Shown: positions 1-8,864, counted from the stretch's first letter. The stretch: 64,000 nt of DNA from Pseudomonas putida (GCA_041879295.1 CP047152.1:1555501-1619500); one strand, 5' to 3'. Numbers and translations are program-made. Notes: a model not told the origin generated them from the sequence alone.

Positions 1-531
1 GCCGGCCTCTGGCGGCAAGATCACTACCAGTTCTTCGGCATGCAGGCGATGGCAGACAAGCCCCGGCAGGTCGTGGCTGGCCACACCGATGGCGGCATCG
101 ATTTCGCTGGTGTCGAAGTTGATGGTTTCAATGCGTGAATGAATGTGCACCAGCATGCCCGGGTGAGCGCTGTAGAACGCATGCAGCCTCGGCAACAGCC
201 ATTTCGAGCCGAATGTTGGCAGGGTAGCCAGGCGCAAGGTGCCCACCCCCGATTGATAGGCCAGTGCCTGCAAGGTAGCGCTGCGGATGCGCCCCAGTGC
301 CTCGCTGAGCTCGCGCTGGTACAGGCGGCCGACATCGGTCAGTTGCACCTGGCGCCCCTCGCGACGGAACAGTGTCAGGCCCAACTGCTGCTCCAGGGCC
401 TGTACCTGGCGGCTGACCGCGCTTTGGGTCAGCGACAGTTCGGCGGCGGCGCGGGTGTAGCTTTCATGCCGGGCGGCGGCCTCGAAAGCCAGCAGCAGTG
501 ACATGGATGGGGTCAGGTGGCGGTAATTCAT
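1..531 (-). CDS. LysR-family transcriptional regulator (partial, C-terminus beyond window edge)
   Basis: The reverse strand reads from ATG at 531 (MNYRHLTPSMSLLLAFEAA) and stays open to base 1, giving 177 codons. Residues about 1-65 are a typical LysR winged helix-turn-helix (SYTRAAAELSLTQSAVSRQV, then LFRREGRQVQLTDVG). The start of the effector-binding domain follows (GTLRLATLPTFGSKWLLPRL). It is divergent from the YdiJ-type dehydrogenase gene with a 152-bp gap, so it probably controls that gene; this is inferred from the usual LysR arrangement. The effector cannot be named. The protein is truncated by the window, not by mutation. Confidence 0.9.
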   Translation of the reverse strand, partial: MNYRHLTPSMSLLLAFEAAARHESYTRAAAELSLTQSAVSRQVQALEQQLGLTLFRREGRQVQLTDVGRLYQRELSEALGRIRSATLQALAYQSGVGTLRLATLPTFGSKWLLPRLHAFYSAHPGMLVHIHSRIETINFDTSEIDAAIGVASHDLPGLVCHRLHAEELVVILPPEAG

Positions 532-683
532 TCATAAAAGTCATTGATAGCGGCAGGATTATCCGTTTGCCCCTGACGCGAAACTACAGGAACATTGGCC
601 TATACGTCATCCCTGCATGCTTGAACCCATGCTGGAGCGACAGGTATCCCGTGATCTAGCCAATATCAAGAGGCCATCCTTCG

Positions 684-3600
684 ATGATCGCCCAGCTGTC
701 CACCGTTGCACCGAGCGCCAATTACCCCGAATTCCTCGAAGCCCTGCGCAACAGCGGCTTCCGTGGTCAGATCAGTGCCGACTACGCAACCCGCACGGTA
801 CTGGCCACCGACAACTCGATCTACCAGCGTTTGCCGCAGGCGGCGGTATTCCCGCTGGATGCCGACGATGTGGCACGGGTCGCCACGCTGATGGGCGAGC
901 CGCGCTTCCAGCAGGTCAAGCTGACCCCGCGCGGTGGTGGCACCGGCACCAACGGCCAGTCGCTGACCGACGGTATCGTCGTCGACCTGTCGCGGCACAT
1001 GAACAACATTCTCGAAATCAACGTGCAAGAGCGCTGGGTGCGGGTACAGGCCGGTACGGTCAAGGACCAGCTCAATGCTGCGCTCAAGCCGCACGGGCTG
1101 TTCTTCGCCCCTGAGCTGTCCACCTCCAACCGCGCCACGGTCGGCGGCATGATCAACACGGATGCCAGTGGCCAGGGCAGCTGCACCTACGGCAAAACCC
1201 GCGACCACGTGCTGGAGCTGCACAGCGTGCTGCTCGGTGGCGAACGCCTGCACAGCCTGCCGATCGACGATGCCGCGCTGGAGCAGGCCTGCGCCGCGCC
1301 GGGCCGGGTCGGTGAGGTGTACCGCATGGCCCGGGAAATTCAGGAAACCCAGGCCGAACTGATTGAAACCACCTTCCCCAAGCTCAACCGTTGCCTGACC
1401 GGCTACGACCTGGCGCACCTGCGCGACGAGCAGGGCCGCTTCAACCTCAACAGCGTGCTGTGCGGCGCCGAGGGCTCGCTGGGCTACGTGGTCGAAGCCA
1501 AGCTCAACGTGCTGCCGATTCCCAAGTATGCGGTGCTGGTCAACGTACGCTACACCAGCTTCATGGATGCGCTGCGCGATGCCAATGCGCTGATGGCGCA
1601 CAAGCCGCTGTCGATCGAGACGGTCGACTCCAAGGTGCTGATGCTGGCGATGAAAGACATCGTCTGGCACAGCGTTGCCGAGTACTTCCCGGCGGACCCC
1701 GAGCGCCCCACGCTGGGCATCAACCTGGTGGAGTTCTGCGGCGACGAACCGGCCGAGGTCAACGCCAAGGTGCAGGCGTTCATCCAGCATCTGCAAAGCG
1801 ACACTAGCGTCGAGCGCCTGGGCCACACCTTGGCCGAAGGCGCCGAGGCAGTCACCCGTGTCTATACCATGCGCAAGCGCTCGGTGGGCCTGCTGGGTAA
1901 CGTCGAAGGCGAAGTGCGCCCGCAGCCGTTCGTGGAAGACACCGCGGTACCGCCAGAGCAATTGGCCGACTACATCGCCGATTTCCGCGCACTGCTCGAT
2001 GGCTACGGCCTGGCCTATGGCATGTTTGGCCACGTCGATGCCGGCGTGCTGCATGTGCGCCCGGCACTGGACATGAAGGACCCGGCGCAGGCTGCGCTGG
2101 TCAAGCCGATTTCCGACGCCGTTGCCGCGCTGACCAAGCGTTATGGCGGCCTGTTGTGGGGTGAGCACGGCAAAGGCCTGCGCTCGGAATACGTGCCCGA
2201 GTACTTCGGCGAGCTGTATCCGGCCTTGCAGCGCCTGAAGGGCGCCTTTGACCCGCACAACCAGCTCAACCCGGGCAAGATCTGCACACCGCCGGGCAGC
2301 GCCGAGGGCCTGACCCCGGTCGATGGTGTGACCCTGCGCGGCGACCTTGACCGTACCATTGACGAGCGCGTTTGGCAGGACTTCCCCAGCGCCGTGCACT
2401 GCAACGGCAATGGCGCCTGTTACAACTATGACCCCAACGACGCCATGTGCCCGTCGTGGAAGGCTACCCGCGAACGCCAGCATTCGCCCAAGGGCCGCGC
2501 CTCGCTAATGCGCGAGTGGCTGCGCCTGCAGGGCGAGGCGAACATTGATGTGCTGGCTGCGGCGCGCAACAAGGTGTCGTGGCTCAAGGGCCTGCCGGCG
2601 CGTCTGCGCAACAACCGCGCGCGCAACCAGGGCCAGGAAGACTTCTCCCATGAAGTGTACGACGCCATGGCCGGCTGTCTGGCGTGCAAGTCGTGCGCCG
2701 GGCAGTGCCCGATCAAGGTCAATGTGCCGGACTTCCGCTCGCGCTTCCTCGAGCTGTACCACGGCCGCTACCAGCGCCCGCTGCGTGACTACCTGATCGG
2801 CTCGCTCGAGTTCACCATCCCCTACCTGGCGCACGCACCGGGGCTGTACAACGCGGTGATGGGCTCGAAGTGGGTGAGCCAACTGCTGGCCGACAAGGTA
2901 GGCATGGTCGACAGCCCGCTGATCAGCCGCTTCAACTTCCAGGCTACCCTGACCCGTTGCCGCGTTGGCATGGCCACGGTGCCGGCCTTGCGCGAGCTGA
3001 CCCCGGCCCAGCGCGAACGCAGCATCGTGCTGGTGCAGGACGCCTTCACCCGCTACTTCGAAACGCCGCTGCTGTCGGCCTTCATCGACCTTGCCCACCG
3101 CCTGGGCCACCGGGTATTCCTGGCGCCGTACAGCGCCAACGGCAAGCCGTTGCACGTACAGGGTTTCCTTGGCGCGTTTGCCAAGGCAGCGATCCGCAAC
3201 GCCACGCAGCTCAAGGCCCTGGCCGACTGCGGCGTGCCGCTGGTGGGGCTGGACCCGGCGATGACGCTGGTGTATCGCCAGGAGTATCAGAAAGTGCCAG
3301 GCCTGGAGGGTTGCCCGAAGGTGCTGCTGCCGCAGGAATGGCTGATGGATGTGCTGCCCGAGCAGGCGCCTGCCGCACCAGGCAGCTTCCGCCTGATGGC
3401 GCACTGCACCGAGAAGACCAACGTGCCGGCCAGCACCCGGCAGTGGGAGCAGGTGTTCGCCCGTCTAGGGCTGAAGCTGGTGACCGAGGCCACGGGTTGC
3501 TGCGGTATGTCCGGTACCTATGGGCACGAAGCTCGCAACCAGGAAACCTCTCGGGTCATATTCGAGCAGAGCTGGGCGACCAAACTGGACAAGGAAGGGG

Positions 3601-3704
3601 AGCCGCTGGCGACCGGTTACTCGTGCCGTAGCCAGGTCAAGCGCATGACCGAGCGGAAGATGCGTCACCCGCTTGAGGTGGTGTTGCAGTACGCTCAGCG
3701 CTAA
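684..3704 (+). CDS. ydiJ: YdiJ-type FAD-binding and 4Fe-4S dehydrogenase (likely D-2-hydroxyglutarate/D-2-hydroxyacid dehydrogenase)
   Basis: This 1006-residue protein has the YdiJ fusion architecture. An N-terminal PCMH-type FAD-binding domain spans about 60-270 (LTPRGGGTGTNGQSL contacts the cofactor) and is followed by an FAD-oxidase C-terminal domain to about 530 (HVDAGVLHVRP, LNPGKIC). A ferredoxin-like segment near residue 655 carries CLACKSCAGQCP. A CCG-type domain lies near the end (HCTEKTN, then GCCGMSG). YdiJ-family proteins oxidise D-2-hydroxyglutarate and related D-2-hydroxyacids, passing electrons on through the iron-sulfur part. The length fits the family. The divergent LysR gene is the likely regulator. 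The exact substrate here is inferred. Confidence 0.88.
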   Translation: MIAQLSTVAPSANYPEFLEALRNSGFRGQISADYATRTVLATDNSIYQRLPQAAVFPLDADDVARVATLMGEPRFQQVKLTPRGGGTGTNGQSLTDGIVVDLSRHMNNILEINVQERWVRVQAGTVKDQLNAALKPHGLFFAPELSTSNRATVGGMINTDASGQGSCTYGKTRDHVLELHSVLLGGERLHSLPIDDAALEQACAAPGRVGEVYRMAREIQETQAELIETTFPKLNRCLTGYDLAHLRDEQGRFNLNSVLCGAEGSLGYVVEAKLNVLPIPKYAVLVNVRYTSFMDALRDANALMAHKPLSIETVDSKVLMLAMKDIVWHSVAEYFPADPERPTLGINLVEFCGDEPAEVNAKVQAFIQHLQSDTSVERLGHTLAEGAEAVTRVYTMRKRSVGLLGNVEGEVRPQPFVEDTAVPPEQLADYIADFRALLDGYGLAYGMFGHVDAGVLHVRPALDMKDPAQAALVKPISDAVAALTKRYGGLLWGEHGKGLRSEYVPEYFGELYPALQRLKGAFDPHNQLNPGKICTPPGSAEGLTPVDGVTLRGDLDRTIDERVWQDFPSAVHCNGNGACYNYDPNDAMCPSWKATRERQHSPKGRASLMREWLRLQGEANIDVLAAARNKVSWLKGLPARLRNNRARNQGQEDFSHEVYDAMAGCLACKSCAGQCPIKVNVPDFRSRFLELYHGRYQRPLRDYLIGSLEFTIPYLAHAPGLYNAVMGSKWVSQLLADKVGMVDSPLISRFNFQATLTRCRVGMATVPALRELTPAQRERSIVLVQDAFTRYFETPLLSAFIDLAHRLGHRVFLAPYSANGKPLHVQGFLGAFAKAAIRNATQLKALADCGVPLVGLDPAMTLVYRQEYQKVPGLEGCPKVLLPQEWLMDVLPEQAPAAPGSFRLMAHCTEKTNVPASTRQWEQVFARLGLKLVTEATGCCGMSGTYGHEARNQETSRVIFEQSWATKLDKEGEPLATGYSCRSQVKRMTERKMRHPLEVVLQYAQR

Positions 3705-3718
3705 GTTTCAGGGCCTTG

Positions 3719-3791
3719 GGGGCTGCTTTGCAGCCCTTCGCGGTACGGGGATCGTGCAAACCAGGCGGGCGGGGTTGCCCGCGAAGAGGCC
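3719..3791. repeat. Hairpin followed by a degenerate REP palindrome in the ydiJ/MFS convergent gap
   Basis: Directly after the ydiJ stop, GGCTGC-TTT-GCAGCC (3721-3735) forms a tight hairpin with no clear T tract. At 3765-3791 a putida-type REP core (GCGGGC..GCCCGCGAAGAGGCC) follows. Both sit between convergent genes, where such palindromes commonly act as transcript ends. The terminator role is inferred. Confidence 0.55.
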
Positions 3792-3802
3792 GTCAGCGGC
3801 TT

Positions 3803-5005
3803 TCAGGCTTCTGTTGTACGGTCCCTGCCACGGCGCGCCTGGCGGTACAGATAGAGGCTCAACACCAACCCGCACGCTGCCGCAGCCGCCGCGAACAGAA
3901 ACATCGAAGCAAAGCCGAACCCCGCCGCCACCGCACCGACCAATGGCCCGGTCACCCCCAGTGACAAGTCGATGAACAGCGAATAAGCCCCCACCGCCGC
4001 CCCGCGGTTAGCTGCCGACACTTGGTTCACTGCCTCCACGCCCAACGCCGGAAACACCAGCGAAAAACCAAACCCGCTCAGTGCAGCCCCCGCCAAGGCC
4101 AGTTCGGCGTTGGGTGCCAGCCACAGCATCAACAGCCCGAGCATTTCCACCGAAAGGCAGGCGATCGCCACCCTGAAGCCACCGATGCGATTGATCAGGT
4201 TGCCAAAGAGCAGTCGTGCGCTGATAAAACTGGCGCCGAACAGGCTCAGGGTCAGTGCCGCATTGGCCCAGCCACGGCTTGCGTAGTACAGGGTGATGAA
4301 GGTGGCGATGGTGCCAAAGCCAATCGAACCCAGGGCAAGCCCCGAGCCATGCGGAAATACCTTGCCCAGCACCCGCAGGAACGGCAGGCGTATACCGCTG
4401 ACGATGGGGGCGGCTTGCTTGGGCCAGGCCAGCAGCAAACCGAGTACGCACAGCAGGATGATGCTCACACCCATGCTCCACAGCCCGAGGCCTTTGACCA
4501 TCAGCACACCCAGTGGGGCGCCGATGGCCAGCGCACCATAGCTGGCGATGCCGTTCCAGGAGATGACCTTGGCCGTGTTTGCGGCACCCACCCGGCCAAT
4601 GCCCCAGCCGATCGCGCCCGAGCCTACCAGGCTTTCGGCGCTGCCCAGCACCAGGCGGCCGACCAGCAGGCAAGCCAGGCTCAGCCAGGGCAGGTGAGTG
4701 AGGAAGGCGCAGGCCAGCATGAATACCCCGCTTAGCCCGCAACCGGCCAGGCCATACATGACCGCCTTCTTGCTGCCGTGGTTATCGATGATGCGGCTGG
4801 CGCCGGGGCGGCTGAGCAACGTCGCGAGGTACTGCACGCTGATCACCAGGCCGGCGACCACGGCACTGAAACCCAGGTCGTTGTGCACATAGCCGGGCAA
4901 CACGGCCAGAGGGATGCCGATGTTCAGGTAGCCGATGAAGGTGAACAGGACGATGGAGACGACTTGCCCAGTGACGGCAAGGGGCGTGGGACTGCGTGCT
5001 GGCAT
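3803..5005 (-). CDS. MFS transporter, YhhS/YfcJ-like
   Basis: This 400-residue protein has about twelve hydrophobic segments and the MFS loop-2 signature region ([17 protein letters not shown] after helix 2). The N-terminal part ([32 protein letters not shown]) is typical of the YhhS/YfcJ group of putative drug or arabinose-type exporters. It is an inner-membrane proton-coupled transporter by family; the substrate is not deducible. It is convergent with ydiJ and stands alone. The C-terminus is a short basic tail ([12 protein letters not shown]). Confidence 0.85.
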   Translation of the reverse strand: MPARSPTPLAVTGQVVSIVLFTFIGYLNIGIPLAVLPGYVHNDLGFSAVVAGLVISVQYLATLLSRPGASRIIDNHGSKKAVMYGLAGCGLSGVFMLACAFLTHLPWLSLACLLVGRLVLGSAESLVGSGAIGWGIGRVGAANTAKVISWNGIASYGALAIGAPLGVLMVKGLGLWSMGVSIILLCVLGLLLAWPKQAAPIVSGIRLPFLRVLGKVFPHGSGLALGSIGFGTIATFITLYYASRGWANAALTLSLFGASFISARLLFGNLINRIGGFRVAIACLSVEMLGLLMLWLAPNAELALAGAALSGFGFSLVFPALGVEAVNQVSAANRGAAVGAYSLFIDLSLGVTGPLVGAVAAGFGFASMFLFAAAAAACGLVLSLYLYRQARRGRDRTTEA

Positions 5006-5100
5006 TGGGGATCCGTTGCTGCGGTAAGAATGGCGGTGTGTGCCGCCATCTTAACCACAGCAAGGGTGTTTGCGGGCGCAGCTGTCAGCCTGTAGTCAGT

Positions 5101-5265
5101 TGGTGTAATCGAGCATCCAGGTCACACTGAACTCGGCTTGCGAGTAATCCAGCCGCAAGCGCGGCAGGACGAAGCCGGCCCATCGGGTGAACATGGACGA
5201 ATGCAGCAGGGCGTCGAGCGCTTGAGCGGCTGGCGCATTTCTGCCTCTTTGCGGTAGGAGGCGCG
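5101..5265 (-). pseudogene. Possible C-terminal remnant of an unrecognised gene
   Basis: The 388-base gap 5006-5393 has no ordinary gene. On the reverse strand a frame that runs into the TGA/TAA-rich edge reads ..APAAQALDALLHSSMF.. and ends ..FSVTWMLDYTN with a stop at 5101. Its codon use looks Pseudomonas-like and its end reads like a genuine protein C-terminus, but there is no plausible start or ribosome site. It could instead be a chance open frame. Further on, an 11-bp inverted repeat (GTGTGAAAACG at 5328-5338, CGTTTTCACAC at 5367-5377) is the only other structure in the gap. Confidence 0.25.
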
Positions 5266-5393
5266 AGTCTGTGTGGGGTAGGGGCGGGGCAGGTGGTAGT
5301 GGGTTGTTACGACGTTGATTTTAGACGGTGTGAAAACGTGATGACGGGGGTAGCCCGCAGGTCAGCCGTTTTCACACAGCCGGGGATGCGCAG

Positions 5394-5522
5394 TTATTCC
5401 TGGTCAGCGCTGGATTGATCGTCACCATCCTGCTCGGCGGCAGGTGCCGGTTCGGCGTGAACGGTCACGGATGGCTCTTCTGGGTTCAGGCTTGGGAAGG
5501 GAAGATTCGGGATTTCATGCAT
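5394..5522 (-). CDS. Small acidic hypothetical protein (42 aa)
   Basis: A 42-residue reading frame starts at ATG 5522 (MHEIPNLPFPSLNPEE) behind a good ribosome site (GAGGAA about 9 bases upstream). A longer frame from 5660 exists, but its extra N-terminus has no ribosome site and looks non-coding. The protein is Pro-, Glu- and Asp-rich, has no hydrophobic segment, and is likely disordered and cytoplasmic. I recall similar MHEIPNLPFPSL small proteins in other pseudomonads, not verified here. It lies downstream of phhB beyond that operon's terminator, so it is probably a separate unit. Function unknown. Confidence 0.55.
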   Translation of the reverse strand: MHEIPNLPFPSLNPEEPSVTVHAEPAPAAEQDGDDQSSADQE

Positions 5523-5677
5523 CTCGTCGTTCCTCGCAAGTGTGAGTGAAAAGTCTGCGCCAGGCGCGTTTGGAGCTTCAAAAAGCTGGGGCAGGATACA
5601 CAAGTCTGGATGACAGTTTGGTTTTTTTCCTGGTCGCTTGTCGGTTTTGCGGGCGAACAACGCACAAATGCCCGATG

Positions 5678-5701
5678 AAAAAAGGGGCCGCTGGCCCCTT
5701 T
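5678..5701 (-). terminator. Rho-independent terminator of phhA-phhB
   Basis: Read on the reverse strand, an 8-bp GC-rich stem (AAGGGGCC, loop of three, GGCCCCTT) is followed by a run of Ts. It lies just downstream of the phhB stop, exactly where the leftward phh operon should end. Confidence 0.8.
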
Positions 5702-5708
5702 CGGTTGA

Positions 5709-6065
5709 TTACTTCCGGCCTTCAGCCGTTTCCGCCACCTTGTCAGTGCGTGCGCACATGATGAAGTCGTTGCGGTGCAGGCCTTTGATCGAGTGGCTCC
5801 ACCAGGTCACGGTGACTTTGCCCCATTCAGTCAGCAGCCCTGGGTGGTGGCCTTCGGCCTCGGCGATTTCGCCCACGGCATTGGTGAACGCCAGGGCGTG
5901 CTTGAAGTTCTTGAACAGGAACACGCGCTCCAGCTCCATGTGGCCGTCACGTACTTCGATGTTCCAGTCCGGGATTTCGCGGATCAGCTCGGCCAGCTCT
6001 TCGTCGGTGACTTTCGGGGCATCGGCGCGGCAGGCTTCGCAATGGGCTTGGTTCAAGGCATTCAT
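5709..6065 (-). CDS. phhB: Pterin-4a-carbinolamine dehydratase PhhB
   Basis: This 118-residue protein starts [19 protein letters not shown] longer frame to 6098 adds eleven residues without support. It dehydrates the 4a-hydroxytetrahydropterin released by phenylalanine hydroxylase, recycling the cofactor. The family signature EGHHPGL and the following W-x-x-V-x-V-x-W/T-H region ([21 protein letters not shown]) are present. It follows phhA by about 39 bases in the same direction, the usual Pseudomonas phhAB arrangement, and is presumably co-transcribed under PhhR control. Confidence 0.95.
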   Translation of the reverse strand: MNALNQAHCEACRADAPKVTDEELAELIREIPDWNIEVRDGHMELERVFLFKNFKHALAFTNAVGEIAEAEGHHPGLLTEWGKVTVTWWSHSIKGLHRNDFIMCARTDKVAETAEGRK

Positions 6066-6104
6066 GAGGTGTTTTCCGGTTCGAGTTGTTATCGGCAAAG
6101 TCGC

Positions 6105-6893
6105 TCAGGCAGCGACTTTGGGTGGAAACTTCGGTGCATGCAGACCCAGCTGCATGGCTTTGTGGACCATGCCCATGATGTCTTCGTGGGCCAGGTCGAA
6201 CAGGCGCTTCATGTTCGGCAGCACGAAATACACCGGTTGCAGAATGTCGATGCGGTAGGGCGTACGCATGGCCTCAATCGGGTCGAAGGCCTGGTGCTCA
6301 GGCTCGTCGGACAGACTGTAGACGGTCTCTTTCGGGGACGAGAGGATGCCACCACCATAGATTTTGCGGCCTTGCGCGGTTTCCATCAGGCCAAACTCGA
6401 TGGTCATCCAGTACAAGCGCGCCAGGTACACACGTTGTTCCTTGGTCGCGGCCAGGCCGAGCTTGCCGTAGGTGTGGGTAAACTCGGCGAACCAAGGATT
6501 GGTCAGCAGCGGGCAGTGGCCGAATATCTCGTGGAAGATATCCGGCTCTTGCAGGTAGTCCAGCTCTTCCGGGGTGCGGATGAAGGTGGCGACCGGAAAG
6601 CGCTTGCTGGCCAGCAGCTCGAAGAAGGTCTGGAAGGGGATCAGCGCCGGTACCCGGGCAACCTGCCAGCCGGTGGTGGCGCCCAGCACCTTGTTGATCT
6701 CGCCCAGTTGCGGAATGCGGTCATGAGGCAACTTCAGCTGCTCGATGCCGTCCAGGTATTCCTGGCACGCACGGCCTTCGATCACTTTCAGCTGTCGGGT
6801 GATCAGGGTGTTCCACACCGCATGCTCTTGCTGCGGGTAATCGATAAAACCATGCGCATCGGGCTCGCGTGCCACGTATTGCGTCTGTTTCAT
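6105..6893 (-). CDS. phhA: Phenylalanine-4-hydroxylase PhhA
   Basis: This 262-residue protein is the length of bacterial monodomain phenylalanine hydroxylases, which lack the eukaryotic ACT domain. It converts phenylalanine to tyrosine using tetrahydropterin, O2 and non-haem iron. The iron site is visible: HEIFGHCPLL supplies two histidines and YWMTIEFGLM the glutamate. A ribosome site (AGGAGA) lies 6-11 bases before the start ATG at 6893. Further upstream, an AACAAGAA word (6916-6923, reverse strand) is a candidate Crc/Hfq site. Activation by the divergent gene product PhhR is inferred. Confidence 0.97.
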   Translation of the reverse strand: MKQTQYVAREPDAHGFIDYPQQEHAVWNTLITRQLKVIEGRACQEYLDGIEQLKLPHDRIPQLGEINKVLGATTGWQVARVPALIPFQTFFELLASKRFPVATFIRTPEELDYLQEPDIFHEIFGHCPLLTNPWFAEFTHTYGKLGLAATKEQRVYLARLYWMTIEFGLMETAQGRKIYGGGILSSPKETVYSLSDEPEHQAFDPIEAMRTPYRIDILQPVYFVLPNMKRLFDLAHEDIMGMVHKAMQLGLHAPKFPPKVAA

Positions 6894-6915
6894 GAGGCTC
6901 TCCTGGTGAGGGCTT

Positions 6916-6923
6916 TTCTTGTT
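6916..6923 (-). promoter_or_regulatory. Candidate Crc/Hfq CA motif upstream of phhA
   Basis: The phhA leader reads AACAAGAA, matching AANAANAA, the Hfq/Crc catabolite-repression motif known from Pseudomonas. It is 23-30 bases upstream of the start codon. The match is short, so this is inference supported by the catabolic role of phhA. Confidence 0.4.
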
Positions 6924-7013
6924 ATGTGCAGGACATGCCTAAAGGAATATCCCTTCACCAGCGGTTTTGCACGGGGGCGGGCTTCGGTCGCGAAGGATGC
7001 CGACGTGGGTTTT

Positions 7014-7031
7014 CGTAACGATAATTTTACA
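7014..7031. promoter_or_regulatory. Candidate PhhR (TyrR-type) box 1
   Basis: CGTAAC-N6-TTTACA matches the TyrR/PhhR box TGTAAA-N6-TTTACA at 10 of 12 defined positions. It lies in the phhA/phhR divergent region, about 120 bases upstream of the phhA start codon, where PhhR would act on both genes. Confidence 0.6.
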
Positions 7032-7086
7032 AAATCCGGCAAGTGTCGGAAAATTCGAGGCATCTGGCTGGTGGAAACCTTGTTTT

Positions 7087-7104
7087 TGTCAGCTTATCTT
7101 TACG
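7087..7104. promoter_or_regulatory. Candidate PhhR (TyrR-type) box 2
   Basis: TGTCAG-N6-TTTACG matches TGTAAA-N6-TTTACA at 9 of 12 defined positions. It lies 73 bases (about seven helical turns) from box 1, an arrangement seen with paired TyrR-type sites. It is only 47 bases before the phhR start codon, so it could mediate autoregulation. Confidence 0.5.
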
Positions 7105-7150
7105 ACTTTTCTGCGCGGTGTTGAAAAACATCGGCGCTTCGAGAGCCCTC

Positions 7151-8710
7151 ATGCGTATCAAAGTCCATTGCCAGAACCGCATTGGCATCCTGCGCGACAT
7201 CCTCAATCTGCTGGTGGAGTACGGCATCAACGTGCTGCGTGGCGAGGTGGGCGGTGACCATGGCAACGCCATCTACCTGCATTGCCCGAACCTGATCAAC
7301 CTGCAATTTCAGGCCCTGCGGCCGAAGTTCGAGGCGATTGCCGGGGTATTCGGCGTCAAGCGCGTGGGCCTGATGCCCAGTGAACGCCGGCACATGGAGC
7401 TGAATGCGTTGCTGGGGGCGCTGGACTTCCCGGTGTTGTCGATCGACATGGGCGGCAGCATCGTTGCCGCCAACCGTGCAGCCGCGCAGTTGCTTGGCGT
7501 GCGTGTTGATGAAGTGCCGGGCATGCCGCTGGCGCGCTATGTAGAAGACTTCGACTTACCGGAACTGGTTCGGGCCAACAAGTCGCGCATCAATGGCTTG
7601 CGCATCAAAGTCAAAGGTGATGTGTTCCTGGCCGATATCGCACCGCTGCAGTCCGAGCACGATGACAGCGAGGCGCTGGCCGGCGCGGTGCTTACCTTGC
7701 ACCGCGCCGACCGGATCGGCGAGCGTATCTACAATGTGCGCAAGCAAGAGCTGCGCGGCTTCGACAGCATCTTCCAGAGCTCGCGTGTGATGGCTGCGGT
7801 GGTGCGTGAAGCGCGGCGCATGGCGCCGCTGGATGCGCCGTTGCTGATTGAGGGCGAAACCGGTACCGGCAAAGAGTTGCTGGCGCGTGCCTGCCACCTG
7901 GCCAGCCCGCGTGGCCAGTCGCCGCTGATGGCCCTCAACTGCGCCGGGCTGCCCGAATCGATGGCCGAGACCGAGCTGTTCGGTTACGGCCCTGGGGCAT
8001 TTGAAGGGGCACGCGCCGAAGGCAAGCTGGGGCTGCTGGAGTTGACCGCTGGCGGCACGCTGTTCCTTGATGGGGTAGGGGAGATGAGCCCGCGCCTGCA
8101 GGTAAAGCTGCTGCGCTTTTTGCAGGACGGCTGCTTCCGTCGGGTAGGTAGCGATGAAGAGGTCTACCTGGATGTACGGGTGATTTGTGCAACCCAGGTG
8201 GATTTGTCCGAGTTATGTGCCCGTGGCGAGTTTCGCCAGGACCTGTATCACCGCCTCAACGTACTGTCGCTGCACATTCCGCCTTTGCGCGAGTGCATGG
8301 ATGGCCTGGAGGGGTTGGTGCAGCATTTTCTTGATCAGGCCAGTCGGCAGATTGGTTGCGCCATGCCGCGCCTGGCGCCGGCGGCAATGGACAAACTTGG
8401 GCAGTATCACTGGCCGGGTAATGTAAGGCAGTTGGAAAACGTCTTGTTCCAGGCCGTTTCGTTATGTGACGGCGGCGTGGTTAAAAGCGAGCATATTCGT
8501 TTGCCGGATTATGGCGCGCGGCAACCGTTGGGCGAGTTTTCGCTGGAAGGGGACCTTTCACAAATTGTAGGGCGTTTTGAAAAGGCGGTGCTGGAAAGTT
8601 TGATGGGAGAGTTTCCCAGTAGTCGGGCTTTGGGAAAAAGACTGGGTGTTTCGCACACGACGATTGCCAACAAGTTAAGGGATTATTCCTTGGGCAAGTC
8701 GACTGATTAA
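7151..8710 (+). CDS. phhR: PhhR, TyrR-like regulator of aromatic amino acid catabolism
   Basis: This 519-residue protein starts MRIKVHCQNRIGILRD. An upstream in-frame start at 7043 would override the divergent promoter region and lacks the family N-terminus. Domains: ACT (1-70), PAS (about 78-190), AAA+ ATPase (about 205-430, Walker A GETGTGKE, R-finger region), and a C-terminal Fis-type helix-turn-helix (SSRALGKRLGVSHTTIANKL). The sigma-54 contact loop is GAFEGA, not GAFTGA, and the Walker B stretch reads FLDGVGE where FLDEIGE is usual. Both fit a TyrR-type factor acting at sigma-70 promoters. It senses phenylalanine/tyrosine and activates phhAB. Confidence 0.95.
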   Translation: MRIKVHCQNRIGILRDILNLLVEYGINVLRGEVGGDHGNAIYLHCPNLINLQFQALRPKFEAIAGVFGVKRVGLMPSERRHMELNALLGALDFPVLSIDMGGSIVAANRAAAQLLGVRVDEVPGMPLARYVEDFDLPELVRANKSRINGLRIKVKGDVFLADIAPLQSEHDDSEALAGAVLTLHRADRIGERIYNVRKQELRGFDSIFQSSRVMAAVVREARRMAPLDAPLLIEGETGTGKELLARACHLASPRGQSPLMALNCAGLPESMAETELFGYGPGAFEGARAEGKLGLLELTAGGTLFLDGVGEMSPRLQVKLLRFLQDGCFRRVGSDEEVYLDVRVICATQVDLSELCARGEFRQDLYHRLNVLSLHIPPLRECMDGLEGLVQHFLDQASRQIGCAMPRLAPAAMDKLGQYHWPGNVRQLENVLFQAVSLCDGGVVKSEHIRLPDYGARQPLGEFSLEGDLSQIVGRFEKAVLESLMGEFPSSRALGKRLGVSHTTIANKLRDYSLGKSTD

Positions 8711-8750
8711 ATAGCTGTAAGTTAATAGCCTGTTAATCGGGTGGTGAATG

Positions 8751-8834
8751 CTTCGCGGGTGAACCCGCTCCTACAGGTACCGCGCCGCATTCATGGTGTG
8801 CGTGGTGTTCGTAGGCGCGGGTTCACCCGCGAAG
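8751..8834. repeat. Inverted pair of REP elements
   Basis: CTTCGCGGGTGAACCCGCTC.. at 8751-8776 and its inverted counterpart at 8811-8834 (GTAGG..GCGGGTTCACCCGCGAAG) form a REP doublet between phhR and the DUF2790 gene. It is typical of putida-group convergent gaps and could fold into one long hairpin that ends both transcripts. Confidence 0.8.
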
Positions 8835-8864
8835 GGGCCCACAGGGCCCACAATTCACAAGGTG

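Noticed and set aside
3673..3975. 100-codon frame after ydiJ
   Set aside because: Runs through the hairpin/REP region into the MFS gene antisense; not protein-like.
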